Positions 54,364 through 63,195 of a stretch of DNA of 64,000 nt are shown here, piece by piece. How positions within the stretch are numbered: the first letter of the stretch is position 1; each line of letters starts with the position of its first letter. Origin of the DNA: Oligoflexia bacterium (GTDB lineage: Bacteria; Bdellovibrionota; Bdellovibrionia; JABDDW01); the NCBI GenBank assembly GCA_034439615.1, contig JAWXAT010000047.1, forward strand, positions 62,001-126,000, given 5' to 3'. The notes under the pieces were generated by a model. That model ran no database searches. It worked only from the letters and a program-made list of their open reading frames with translations, and was not told the origin of the DNA. Made by a program: the position numbers and the translations under genes.

Positions 54364-54412
54364 TAAAGTAAAAAACTTGAGTTATGGTTAAGAAAAGCAT
54401 AGCTAATGAGGC

Positions 54413-55711
54413 ATGAATAATCCCCCATCAGTTACTGAAATTATAAAACTCTTGCGTAAAGAAGCGCCTACTGAATTGCCTAATGCTCTCTTAGCTCAAG
54501 AGGCTAGAAAAATTCAAAAAAACAAACTTAAACTAGGCCCCCTTGTATTTAATAATCTACCAACATCCCGACGATCAGTGATTAACGGTACAGGTATTTT
54601 ACTTCACACAAATCTAGGCCGAGCACCTTTAGGTCAAGCAGTCATTGATCGAATTAATAATGTATTAGCCGGTTACACCAACCTTGAAATGGATTTACAA
54701 ACCGGCGAGCGCGGAGGCAGAACAGCTTATCTTGACGTTTTATTTGAATGCCTCAATCAGAAATATAAACCAGTTTGGGTGAATAATAATGCCGCCGCAG
54801 TGCTACTTTGTTTAAGTACACTCAAAAAAACTACAGGTCTCACACGTATGATTATTTCTCGAGGAGAACTTGTAGAAATTGGTGGCGGATTTAGAGTTCC
54901 TGAAATTATGAAAGAAGCTGGCTTTGACCTTATCGAAGTTGGCACCACCAATAAAACAAGACTTGAAGATTATAAAAATGCATTAAGTGAAGCACCAGGT
55001 GTAATTTGCTGCGTTCATCCGAGCAATTTTGTGATGCAGGGGTTTGTTGAATCTGTAGAGCCAAAAAACCTAATACCGCTATGTTCAGAATTTAAAGTTC
55101 CACTGCTTTACGATGCCGGCACACTCGATGCCGATGAAATTCGAAAATTACCTGATGGCTTTGATTTTGTAAGTATCAGCACAGATAAAACATTGGGTGG
55201 CCCCCAAGGTGGGCTTATCATGGCAAAACCAGATGTTTATAAATCACTCTTAAAAAATCCGCTGTACCGAGCTCTCAGATTAGACAAACTTTCACTTACA
55301 GCCCTAGAAGTTACGTTTGAAGCCCATGCTGATAAAACAGATCGTTTAGTGCTTCCTATTTCTCAAATGCTAAATACTAATTTAAAAACACTTCAAGAAC
55401 GCGTACGTGAAATGATGAAACTTCCGCTTCAAAATTTCAAATTAGTTGAAGCCTTTTGCCAATCAAGTTGGGGTGGTGGTGCACTGCCTGGACAAACGTG
55501 GGAGTCAGTAGGCATTTCAATAATTCCAATTAAAAAAGCCAATGACCAGCATCAGAAAATTACCACATACTTACGTCAAAATAACCCTTCGGTTTTAGCT
55601 TCTATTGTAAATGGCGAGGTCACGATTAACTTGACCACAGTCTTAAGTCACCAATTAGAAGCCGTAAAAAAGGCCATACGTAATCTTGACATTAAACTAT
55701 TTATGGTCTGA
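54413..55711 (+). CDS. selA: L-seryl-tRNA(Sec) selenium transferase
   Basis: A 432-residue PLP enzyme converting Ser-tRNA(Sec) to Sec-tRNA(Sec) with selenophosphate. It has INGTGILLHTNLGRAPL, GYTNLEMDLQTGERGGR, VNNNAAAVLL, ISRGELVEIGGGFRVPE, GTTNKTRLEDY, CVHPSNF and the PLP Lys in STDKTLGGPQGGL (K259). All are diagnostic SelA residues. It implies selenocysteine use, but selB, selC, selD and any selenoprotein are not in the window. It is followed by pssA and asd on the same strand. Confidence 0.95.
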   Translation: MNNPPSVTEIIKLLRKEAPTELPNALLAQEARKIQKNKLKLGPLVFNNLPTSRRSVINGTGILLHTNLGRAPLGQAVIDRINNVLAGYTNLEMDLQTGERGGRTAYLDVLFECLNQKYKPVWVNNNAAAVLLCLSTLKKTTGLTRMIISRGELVEIGGGFRVPEIMKEAGFDLIEVGTTNKTRLEDYKNALSEAPGVICCVHPSNFVMQGFVESVEPKNLIPLCSEFKVPLLYDAGTLDADEIRKLPDGFDFVSISTDKTLGGPQGGLIMAKPDVYKSLLKNPLYRALRLDKLSLTALEVTFEAHADKTDRLVLPISQMLNTNLKTLQERVREMMKLPLQNFKLVEAFCQSSWGGGALPGQTWESVGISIIPIKKANDQHQKITTYLRQNNPSVLASIVNGEVTINLTTVLSHQLEAVKKAIRNLDIKLFMV

Positions 55712-55751
55712 ATTGCTGATAGTATAATATTAAGTAAATAGGAGAATCGAT

Positions 55752-56594
55752 TTGGTTACACCCAAGATTAAAAGACTAAAAATGCTGCAACGTCGAAATG
55801 GAGACGTCTCTGAACGTCGAGGTATGCACATCTATATTCTTCCAAACCTATTCACAACCGGAAACATGTTCTGCGGTTTTCTCTCAATGATTAAATCACT
55901 TGAAGGTGATTTTTTATTAGCCGCATATTTTATTGTCGCAGCTGCAGTTTTTGACGCTCTTGATGGGCGTGTCGCAAGATTTACCCAAGCTACAAGTAAA
56001 TTTGGAATGGAATATGATTCTCTTTCCGATCTTATCAGTTTTGGCGTGGCTCCTGCATTTTTGATGTATCTCTGGGCACTAAGACCCTTTGAAAGAATTG
56101 GTTATCTCGCAGCATTCATGTACATGGCTTGCACAGCACTTAGACTTGCACGCTTTAATGTTCAAGCCGCTAGTGTCGAGAAAAAATTCTTCCAAGGACT
56201 CCCAAGCCCGATGGCTGGTGGAATCGTCGCCACATCAGTGACGGCTGCATATGCAACGGGCTTTGATCCACTTGGAAATATTTATGCACTTTCGATGACA
56301 GCACTTTTAGGTTTTGTAATGGTCAGTAACTTTAGGTATCGCAGCTTTAAAGAATTAGATTTTAGACACAGAAAACCTTTCTTCGGTTTGATAATTGGAC
56401 TTTGCATACTGATTTTTATTGCGATCAAGCCTGAAGTTCATTTATTTATTGCCTTTATTAGTTATGCCGTTTTAGGCGCAGTACTGGGTGTTTTATCTCC
56501 CGCCAGACGCAAGATTTCTCAAGTCATTGTAGCCGAAAGTGCTCGCCGTCACGGACTCAGTCAAGAGGCACTCGAAGATGGTCCTAAAGAATAA
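55752..56594 (+). CDS. pssA: CDP-diacylglycerol-serine O-phosphatidyltransferase
   Basis: A 280-residue membrane protein of the CDP-alcohol phosphotransferase family, making phosphatidylserine, precursor of phosphatidylethanolamine. NLFTTGNMFCGFLS opens the domain. The catalytic motif DALDGRVARFTQATSKFGMEYDSLSD fits D-G-x2-A-R-x8-G-x3-D-x3-D. About seven TM segments follow. The start is TTG with TAGGAG upstream. The 3' end overlaps asd by 17 bases. A polar N-terminal extension of about 25 residues precedes the domain. Confidence 0.92.
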   Translation: MVTPKIKRLKMLQRRNGDVSERRGMHIYILPNLFTTGNMFCGFLSMIKSLEGDFLLAAYFIVAAAVFDALDGRVARFTQATSKFGMEYDSLSDLISFGVAPAFLMYLWALRPFERIGYLAAFMYMACTALRLARFNVQAASVEKKFFQGLPSPMAGGIVATSVTAAYATGFDPLGNIYALSMTALLGFVMVSNFRYRSFKELDFRHRKPFFGLIIGLCILIFIAIKPEVHLFIAFISYAVLGAVLGVLSPARRKISQVIVAESARRHGLSQEALEDGPKE

Positions 56595-57606
56595 AATCAA
56601 TGTTGCTGTCGTCGGCGCCACTGGTATCGTCGGAAAAGAATTCATTCAGATACTTCAAGAGCGAAAATTTCCAGTTGGAGAACTCAAACTTTTTGCTTCA
56701 GGTAATAGCGCTGGTGACACCATCGACTTTGCTGGCAAAGCTCATACTATTTATGAACTCAGCATTGGCTGCTTTAAAGGCAGTGATGTAGCTTTTTTCT
56801 CAGCTGGAGCAAATATCTCTGAAGAATGGGCACCCATCGCCGTAAAAGAGGGCGCATTTGTTGTTGATAACTCATCAGCATTTCGCATGCATAAAAACAC
56901 AGCCCTGGTAGTGCCAGAAGTGAACAGCGATAAAATTCCGCCACTCTCACAGCCTGCAATCATTGCAAACCCGAATTGCTCAACTATTCAATTGGTCGTG
57001 ACCTTAAAGCCACTATCAGACGCTTACGGTTTAAAAAGTGTGACTGTTGCAACATATCAATCAGTGAGTGGTGCAGGAAAAGCCGGAATCGAAGAGCTCT
57101 CAAAACAAACAGCAAAACTATTAAATGGTGACAGTGCGAGTAAACCTGAAGTTTTCGCACACAACATTGCTTTTAATAATCTTCCTCATATCGATAAATT
57201 TGATGAATCAGGTTTCACCCTTGAAGAAAAAAAGATTATGGATGAAACACGTAAAATCATGAATCTTCCAGATCTTGATATTTCAGCAACAGCTGTTCGC
57301 ACACCCACATTTAATGGCCACAGTGAGGCTGTGTGGTGTGAGATTGAAAAAGTTGTAAGTCGTGATGAAATCGTAAAACTTTTAAGCGCAGCTGTTGGTG
57401 TAAAGGTTCTAGATGACCCTTCAAAAAATATTTACCCACAAAACTGCGATGCCTCCGGAAAAGACGAAGTATTTGTGGGTCGCATACGTTGTGATCTCAA
57501 AAACCCAAAGCGTTGGTTAATGTGGATCGTATCTGACAACGTGCGCAAAGGTGCGGCACTTAACGGTATTCAAATCGCTGAAAAACTATTTGAACTGAAA
57601 CCCTAG
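56578..57606 (+). CDS. asd: Aspartate-semialdehyde dehydrogenase
   Basis: A 342-residue NADP-dependent enzyme making aspartate-semialdehyde for DAP, lysine, threonine and methionine. It has the Rossmann VAVVGATGIVGKEFIQ, SAGANISEEW, the catalytic Cys in ANPNCSTIQLV, SGAGKAGIEEL, and the His in RTPTFNGHSEAV. The ATG at 56578 lies nine bases after GAGG and overlaps pssA; a GTG at 56539 was rejected as deeper inside pssA. DAP from this pathway feeds the peptidoglycan genes of the window. Confidence 0.95.
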   Translation: MVLKNKINVAVVGATGIVGKEFIQILQERKFPVGELKLFASGNSAGDTIDFAGKAHTIYELSIGCFKGSDVAFFSAGANISEEWAPIAVKEGAFVVDNSSAFRMHKNTALVVPEVNSDKIPPLSQPAIIANPNCSTIQLVVTLKPLSDAYGLKSVTVATYQSVSGAGKAGIEELSKQTAKLLNGDSASKPEVFAHNIAFNNLPHIDKFDESGFTLEEKKIMDETRKIMNLPDLDISATAVRTPTFNGHSEAVWCEIEKVVSRDEIVKLLSAAVGVKVLDDPSKNIYPQNCDASGKDEVFVGRIRCDLKNPKRWLMWIVSDNVRKGAALNGIQIAEKLFELKP

Positions 57607-57654
57607 ACAGTACAAATCCTTGATATTTAAGCTCCCCCATGAAAGCATTTGGAC

Positions 57655-58971
57655 ATGCGCTTTCAACAATGGGTTGTTGTATTTATTTTAAGTTTTTGGT
57701 CTCAACTCACATTTGCGACTATGACCATTACCACCAGCGGCGCATCAGGCACCGGTGATATCACAGGTACAACTGGAACTACTTTTTGGTACAGTAATAT
57801 CAATGCCGCAGGAACTCTTGATGCCTTTACCGGTGGCGCAAATTGTTCACCTACAAGAAACCCTAACTGTAAAAATCCAACTGATCGAATCACTATTTCA
57901 GTTACTAGTACTGTAACTTCTAGTGGTGGTAAAATTTATTTAGGTTACAATGCTACTGCCCCGGCAGTTGGAACAGCCATAGCAGGACTCACCACAATCG
58001 CAGCTTCACAAAGCTATACAGCTAGTACTGCGGTGAGCTTCACACCTACAGTTAGCGACATTTGCTCAAATACCGGAGCTGTAGTCGATAACAATTGTGT
58101 GAGTGCGGCATATCCTAAGACAGTTATTTTTTATGCTGTAGCTGATGCAAATAATAGTGGCAGTATTGAAGCAGGTGAAGATTTTGCAACAATTACGATG
58201 AAAGTAAAATCGTCAATCACACAAGAATTCTCATCGGCAACAACTCCAACAGGGCTTTATCAATTTGTATCTTTTCCGGGTGACAAAAAAGTACATTTCA
58301 AAAATATCGTTGCAGTCGTAACGTTTCCCAATATTGAAAACGGAATAAAAAATGTGCGCTTTTACTACACCACAGGGCCAAATTGCGATATGTCTACAGT
58401 TGCATCTGTAGATGCCTTTGCAAGGGTTGGCCTTACTTCCACCAACTTAGAAACCACAGTTGATGTTACAACAGCAGCACTTGGAACTTATTTTCTAAAA
58501 CCCCTTGAGAACGACATTACATATTATTTTAAAGTAGCCCTTAGAGATTACGCCGGAAATATCGGTTATCTTACTCCTGTTGGTGAAAACTCATGTGGTC
58601 ATTCAGCAAAGCCAAGTGAAGTCGTAGGGCTTCTCTCTGAAAAAATGAATTGTTTTATTGCAACTGCGGCCTTTGGCTCACCCATGGCACCTCAAGTTGA
58701 AATTTTAAGAAATTTTCGCGGTGCTTATTTGATGAAATCAAAAACAGGTCGAACCCTTGTTAGATGGTATTATAAAAATTCTCCAGCATGGGCACGAGCA
58801 ATTGAAAAACGCCCCAATGTAAAAGCCTTTGTTCGCGTAGCGCTCACACCACTTGTTGGATTTAGTTATTTATCACTTAAATTTGGCGCTGCTAACGCAT
58901 CGATGTTTGCAGTTACACTCCTTTTACTTCCCTTTTTAATTTATCGACTCAAAAAGGCGGGTCAAAGGTGA
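57655..58971 (+). CDS. Secreted surface protein with CFI-box C-terminal anchor
   Basis: About 438 residues from the ATG at 57655 (TTG at 57649 adds two). Signal peptide 1-20 (TFA). A Ser/Thr/Gly-rich beta region has NCSPTRNPNCKNPTD and a dockerin/EF-hand-like calcium loop (DANNSGSIEAGED, about 174-186). A fibronectin-like part (IKNVRFYYTTGP, YYFKVALRDYAGNIGYL) precedes the C-terminal CFI-box (CFIATAAFGSPMAPQVEILR), a helical segment, a TM stretch and KK/R residues. The CFI-box is a known C-terminal motif of exported proteins, probably a sorting signal. It is paralogous to the protein at 61183. The next gene's GTG overlaps its stop. Confidence 0.8.
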   Translation: MRFQQWVVVFILSFWSQLTFATMTITTSGASGTGDITGTTGTTFWYSNINAAGTLDAFTGGANCSPTRNPNCKNPTDRITISVTSTVTSSGGKIYLGYNATAPAVGTAIAGLTTIAASQSYTASTAVSFTPTVSDICSNTGAVVDNNCVSAAYPKTVIFYAVADANNSGSIEAGEDFATITMKVKSSITQEFSSATTPTGLYQFVSFPGDKKVHFKNIVAVVTFPNIENGIKNVRFYYTTGPNCDMSTVASVDAFARVGLTSTNLETTVDVTTAALGTYFLKPLENDITYYFKVALRDYAGNIGYLTPVGENSCGHSAKPSEVVGLLSEKMNCFIATAAFGSPMAPQVEILRNFRGAYLMKSKTGRTLVRWYYKNSPAWARAIEKRPNVKAFVRVALTPLVGFSYLSLKFGAANASMFAVTLLLLPFLIYRLKKAGQR

Positions 58972-59912
58972 AAATACTTTTCGTAACTACTTTTATCTTC
59001 TCCACTTTATTTTTCTGTGTTTCAGCAAGCGCACAAGATGAAGACTCAAACACTAAAGTAGATGTGAATCGCGATTTAGCACTTCCACCCACTGGCAGAT
59101 CTGCAAGTGATGATCTTGTTGATTTATCAAAAATCAATCGAGACAATGATGAAATCTCATCTAAAGACGCTCAGAAAAGAAAAACCCCAGCAGAGAATGA
59201 AAGTACATTACGCCTTGTACCCTTTGGCGCAAGCGATGACGAAGAACTCAAACTTGAGCAAAAACTTAAAAAGGGAGTTCATCTTTATAAAACAAAACCC
59301 AGCCCACTTACTCGTAGTGCCGGCATTAGGGTTGGCCCTTACACTCCCACAAATCTCTCAGGCGATACTGCAGGTGTAACCTTTCAAAATGTTTACCCAA
59401 CAGCTACTCCATTTTTAATCGGTCTTGATTATGAATTTTTACTTTTTCAAAAAATCGGTAAAATTGGAATTCGCCCAGCACTTGCATTTATCACAGCCTC
59501 CGGACAAGGCCGCTTTAAAAACGCCCCAACACTTCAGGCTGAAGAAATCGTAAGTCTTTATGCATTCCCAGCAAGTATTTCAGGAGTTTATCATCTTCAG
59601 TTTTGGGATAACCAACCTTTGGTTCCCTTTGGTGAAGCAGGGGGAGATTACATAGGATTTATGGAATACCGACCTGATAAAGAAAAATTTGCAGACGCCA
59701 CACGCTATGGTGGTGCACCGGCTTGGCATTGGGCTGCGGGCTTACAACTTCAATTAGATTTCCTCAATCGTGAAGGACTCTGGCAATTAGACTCAGAATA
59801 CGGTATTAACCACATCTACTTAGTAGGAGCTGTGCGACAGATCATTGGTCTGGATAGCACATTTAATTTTTCAGCTCTTGTCTATGAAGGTGGCTTTTTA
59901 TTTGAATTTTGA
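58968..59912 (+). CDS. Outer-membrane beta-barrel protein with acidic N-terminal linker
   Basis: A 314-residue protein starting at GTG in a GTGA overlap. Signal peptide 1-22 (ASA). Residues about 23-105 are charged and unstructured (DQDE/K-rich). From about 110 a small barrel: AGIRVGPYTPTNL, FLIGLDYEFLLFQKIGKIGIRPAL, WHWAAGLQLQLDF, ending YEGGFLFEF with terminal Phe. No family recognised. Probably cotranscribed with the CFI-box protein and truA. Confidence 0.72.
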   Translation: MKILFVTTFIFSTLFFCVSASAQDEDSNTKVDVNRDLALPPTGRSASDDLVDLSKINRDNDEISSKDAQKRKTPAENESTLRLVPFGASDDEELKLEQKLKKGVHLYKTKPSPLTRSAGIRVGPYTPTNLSGDTAGVTFQNVYPTATPFLIGLDYEFLLFQKIGKIGIRPALAFITASGQGRFKNAPTLQAEEIVSLYAFPASISGVYHLQFWDNQPLVPFGEAGGDYIGFMEYRPDKEKFADATRYGGAPAWHWAAGLQLQLDFLNREGLWQLDSEYGINHIYLVGAVRQIIGLDSTFNFSALVYEGGFLFEF

Positions 59913-60699
59913 AGAATTAAAACTCCGCGCTCCTTTTGGTAAAGTCAAACTCACCATTGAATACGACGGAACAAACTATTTCGGCTGGCAACGTCAAGCG
60001 CCCGAGATTCCATCTATTCAAGGCTTTATGGAAAATGCCGTTGAAAAACTTTATGGGCAAAAAATTACTATCTTCGGAGCCGGCCGTACCGACGCAGGTG
60101 TGCACGCACTAAATCAAATCGCTCATTTTATTCCTACACGTGACCCTCATTCATATAATTTTGTGCATGCTTTTCAATCACTTCTACCCACTGACATTGT
60201 TGTGAAAAAAGCGGAATCTGTTCCCGTTAACTTTCACGCACAAACATCAGCAGTTGATAAAACATATATTTATAAAATCTGGAACGAACCAATTCCCAGC
60301 GCTATCAGATCTAAGCGCTCACTCTTTATTCGAAAACCACTGGACATCGCAAAATTAAATAAAGCCGCACAATATTTTGTGGGCACACATGACTTTGCAG
60401 CACTTAGAACCTTAGGAAGTGCGGCAAAAACAACTGTGCGTACTGTAAACTGGGTGAAGTTCACAAAAAACGAAGACTTTGTTGAATTTCAAATCAATGG
60501 AAATGGATTTTTAAAACAAATGGTGCGAAATATCGTTGGCACTCTTTTACAAATAGAACTTAACGACAGACATCCCGACAGCATCCCTGAACTTATCGCA
60601 ACCCGCAATCGCCAATTCGCCGGCCCAACTGTTGAACCCCAGGGTCTTTATCTTAAAGAAGTGACGTACCCCATAGAACTCAAAGGCACGTCACTTTAA
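59902..60699 (+). CDS. truA: tRNA pseudouridine(38-40) synthase TruA
   Basis: About 265 residues. It has KLTIEYDGTNYFGWQRQ, catalytic Asp in GAGRTDAGVHALNQIAHF, SAVDKTYIYKIWN, VGTHDFAALRT and INGNGFLKQMVRNIVGTLL, all typical TruA. The start is uncertain: TTG at 59902 follows AAGGTGG at 8 bases and is preferred; ATG at 59884 and 59845 are longer options inside the upstream barrel gene. Isomerises U38-40 in the anticodon arm. Confidence 0.93.
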   Translation: MNFEELKLRAPFGKVKLTIEYDGTNYFGWQRQAPEIPSIQGFMENAVEKLYGQKITIFGAGRTDAGVHALNQIAHFIPTRDPHSYNFVHAFQSLLPTDIVVKKAESVPVNFHAQTSAVDKTYIYKIWNEPIPSAIRSKRSLFIRKPLDIAKLNKAAQYFVGTHDFAALRTLGSAAKTTVRTVNWVKFTKNEDFVEFQINGNGFLKQMVRNIVGTLLQIELNDRHPDSIPELIATRNRQFAGPTVEPQGLYLKEVTYPIELKGTSL

Positions 60700-60807
60700 C
60701 TTCAGTAATTCTGGTGCAGCTGATCCGAAAAGAAAAACCTCAAACGAAACCCAGCGTTGATATTATGTAACTTGCTTTTGTATCAGCTTTAATGACAATC
60801 TCTCTGT

Positions 60808-61158
60808 ATGGAAAAAGAAATTAAAGACCCTGAAGTTAAAACACCTCCCGATGAATTTTCTAAAACGGCAGCCGCCGCAAAACTTAGCGGGACCTATAAC
60901 GAAACGGCGGGTTTCTTCAAACGAAAATTTGGCAATCTAACTGATGATACCCAACTTAAAGAAGACGGTCGCAATCAGCAACTACTAGGTAAGATTCATC
61001 ACTTTGTTGGAACTATCAGAAGTGTTCGAGAAGCGGCTGTTGGAAAACTTAATACCACTCGCATCGACTCTCAAGCCATCTGCCGTAAACATGGCGGGAA
61101 GTTTCTGGATCTCGCATCAGAGTTTGTAAATGATATAAAAAAATTATTGTTAAAATAG
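60808..61158 (+). CDS. CsbD-like stress protein with C-terminal helical extension
   Basis: A 116-residue soluble protein. Residues about 28-70 match the CsbD/YjbJ pattern: GTYNETAGFFKRKFGNLTDD, with W/F-G-x-LTDD, then GRNQQLLGKIHHFVG. CsbD proteins are small, hydrophilic and induced under general stress in other bacteria. Here an N-terminal ~25-residue acidic/Pro part and a C-terminal helix (LDLASEFVNDIKKLLLK) are added. No clear SD; gap of about 108 bases after truA, no confident promoter. Confidence 0.72.
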   Translation: MEKEIKDPEVKTPPDEFSKTAAAAKLSGTYNETAGFFKRKFGNLTDDTQLKEDGRNQQLLGKIHHFVGTIRSVREAAVGKLNTTRIDSQAICRKHGGKFLDLASEFVNDIKKLLLK

Positions 61159-61182
61159 TTTCGTCACAAACTCGGAGGATTT

Positions 61183-62148
61183 ATGAAAAATATTTTCTTA
61201 GGTGCTTTGGTATGTTTTGTTGCGACTCAAGCTCAAGCTTTTGATTTCAACGTCATCGGGTTTTCAAAAATTCAAAAAACCACTCAAGGCAATGTGTATC
61301 ACTACAGTAACATCAGCTCAAAAACTGAAGTCATCAACGGCAAGTCTGTTTTTGGCTCGGCAAACGGCGATGAATGTGCACAAGCGCATAATCCTAACTG
61401 TCGCGCACCCATCAACATGATACGTCTTACAGCGACTAATCTTTTGCCGTTCGTTCGATGGCCGCACATAATAGTCGCCCCCACTCAAGTGGTGTACGGT
61501 TCATCCATTAGTCAATTTGGATCAATGTCTTTTGACTCTCAATGGGGAAATCAAGTTAGTTTCAAAAAACCATTCACGGCAATTTGTGCAACTGCTGCTC
61601 AAAATGGAGTAGCCATAAATAGTTCATGTGAACCCCTTAAACGTGGCGATATGGTGAAATTTACAGTGAGCATCATTGACGATCGGAATAACGACGGAAT
61701 CTACGATTTTAATGACGCAATCAAAAGCTTCCCGATTGTTATTAACTCCACCATTGTGGCCCAATCCTGCCCCTGTGATGGATCAGGCCTCTATTACTAC
61801 GAGCTGAAAGCTCAGAACAAAGCCATTATGCTTAATAAAATACAAACCCAATCTGGCTTTCCTGGGCTTACCCAAGTTGGTATCAAAACTGTTCGCTTTT
61901 ATTATGTAAAAGGCCCTGAAGAGTTCGACGCCGAACTCTTTGAAAGCATTAATATGAAATCTTCATACTTTGATATTCCAGTTGATCAAACCACTGGAAA
62001 TTTAAGTACTTACGTTATTAATAAGGGGATTGAAAAAGGAGTTCGTTATTATTTCAGAGTGGCCCTGGTGGATAATTCAGGAAACATTGGATATCTCGCC
62101 GACACCCAAGATGCTAATCCCACTCACACCGCCTATATTTCTCCTTAA
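61183..62148 (+). CDS. Secreted protein paralogous to the CFI-box protein but lacking the anchor
   Basis: A 321-residue protein with GGAGG before ATG and a signal peptide (1-19, AQA). It shares with the product at 57655 the ECAQAHNPNCRAP element, a calcium-type loop (DRNNDGIYDFND), VGIKTVRFYYVKGP, and VRYYFRVALVDNSGNIGYL. It ends shortly after that last element, with no CFI-box or TM. So it should be released into the periplasm or outside. Function unknown. Confidence 0.75.
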   Translation: MKNIFLGALVCFVATQAQAFDFNVIGFSKIQKTTQGNVYHYSNISSKTEVINGKSVFGSANGDECAQAHNPNCRAPINMIRLTATNLLPFVRWPHIIVAPTQVVYGSSISQFGSMSFDSQWGNQVSFKKPFTAICATAAQNGVAINSSCEPLKRGDMVKFTVSIIDDRNNDGIYDFNDAIKSFPIVINSTIVAQSCPCDGSGLYYYELKAQNKAIMLNKIQTQSGFPGLTQVGIKTVRFYYVKGPEEFDAELFESINMKSSYFDIPVDQTTGNLSTYVINKGIEKGVRYYFRVALVDNSGNIGYLADTQDANPTHTAYISP

Positions 62149-62176
62149 TAATAATCTGGGCTTTGTGTACCGAGCC

Positions 62177-62205
62177 TTGACAAGCCGGCGCAACCCCTGT
62201 AGAAA
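62177..62205 (+). promoter_or_regulatory. Promoter of rplM-rpsI
   Basis: A perfect TTGACA (62177-62182) and TAGAAA (62200-62205, 4/6) are 17 bases apart, about 35 bases ahead of the rplM ATG. This is the best sigma70-like promoter seen in the window. Confidence 0.65.
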
Positions 62206-62241
62206 TCGCCTTTACACCAACACTAATTTTTTGAGGATTTC

Positions 62242-62700
62242 ATGAAAACCTACAACGCAAAACCAGGCGAAATTGAACAGCAGTGGCATATCATTGACGC
62301 CTCTGGCAAAATTTTGGGCCGTCTCTCAACTGAGATTGCAAATATTCTGCGCGGCAAACACCGCCCCACATTTACACCCCACGTTGATACCGGCGACTTT
62401 GTTGTTGTTATCAATGCTGAAAAAATCGAAATGACTGGCAATAAATGGAAGACAAAAAATTACTACCGTCACTCTGAGTGGTTCGGTGGTTTGAAAACCA
62501 TGTCTGCTGAACAAATGAGAGATCATCAACCTGAGTTCATCATTCGTGAAGCCGTAAAGGGAATGCTTCCTAAAAATAAACTTGCGCGTAACATGATCAC
62601 TAAATTAAAAGTTTACGCAGGTCCTGAGCATCCACATAAAGCTCAAAAGCCAGAAGCCTTAACACCTTCAGAGCCAGGACTCATAGGGAGAATAAATTAA
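62242..62700 (+). CDS. rplM: 50S ribosomal protein L13
   Basis: A 152-residue L13: [26 protein letters not shown], then [49 protein letters not shown] and [17 protein letters not shown]. All canonical. GAGGA precedes the ATG. It is cotranscribed with rpsI one base downstream, the usual L13-S9 pair. A short C-terminal extension ends LIGRIN. Confidence 0.98.
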   Translation: MKTYNAKPGEIEQQWHIIDASGKILGRLSTEIANILRGKHRPTFTPHVDTGDFVVVINAEKIEMTGNKWKTKNYYRHSEWFGGLKTMSAEQMRDHQPEFIIREAVKGMLPKNKLARNMITKLKVYAGPEHPHKAQKPEALTPSEPGLIGRIN

Positions 62701-62701
62701 G

Positions 62702-63100
62702 ATGGCATCAAAAGAACAAATTTTCTACGCAACCGGCCGACGCAAAACAAGCACAGCACGTGTATTCTTAAAGCCCGGCAAAGGTGAAATCACAGTAAAC
62801 GCACAACCTTTTGAAAAGTACCTACAACGCAAAACTGGTCAAATGATTATGCAACAGCCATTAGATCTCACTGCCAACACTGGCAAGTTTGATATTAATG
62901 TAACTGTAGCCGGTGGTGGTGAAGCCAGCCAAGCTGGAGCCATTCGTCACGGTATTGCCCGCGCACTTCTCGCATTTAATATTGAGTTGCGCCCTGTTTT
63001 GAAAAAAGCGGGATTCTTAACACGCGATCCACGTATGAAAGAGCGTAAAAAATACGGTCAACGTGGTGCTCGTGCGCGCTATCAATACAGCAAGCGCTAA
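62702..63100 (+). CDS. rpsI: 30S ribosomal protein S9
   Basis: A 132-residue S9: [22 protein letters not shown], then [17 protein letters not shown] and the basic tail [27 protein letters not shown], which enters the decoding site. Its ATG follows the rplM stop with one base between, and is followed by an intrinsic terminator. Confidence 0.98.
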   Translation: MASKEQIFYATGRRKTSTARVFLKPGKGEITVNAQPFEKYLQRKTGQMIMQQPLDLTANTGKFDINVTVAGGGEASQAGAIRHGIARALLAFNIELRPVLKKAGFLTRDPRMKERKKYGQRGARARYQYSKR

Positions 63101-63120
63101 GATTAAATTCGAATACAACA

Positions 63121-63140
63121 GCTTCGCCAGAGCGCGAAGC
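63121..63140 (+). other. 7-bp hairpin downstream of rpsI
   Basis: GCTTCGC and GCGAAGC pair exactly around a 6-base loop. No T run follows, so it is not itself a classical terminator, but it precedes one. Confidence 0.5.
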
Positions 63141-63150
63141 GATTTACCAA

Positions 63151-63178
63151 AGAGCCGGCACAATTTGTCGGCTCTTTT
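63151..63178 (+). terminator. Intrinsic terminator of rplM-rpsI
   Basis: AGAGCCG pairs with CGGCTCT around an 11-base loop whose ACA/TGT can also pair, followed by TTTT. It lies between two convergent genes. Confidence 0.75.
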
Positions 63179-63195
63179 CATTTTATGTTAAGAAA

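Noticed and set aside
61997-62245. Plus-strand open frame running from the secreted protein into the rplM leader
   Set aside because: Out of frame with the secreted protein and covers the rplM promoter; no SD or recognisable domain.
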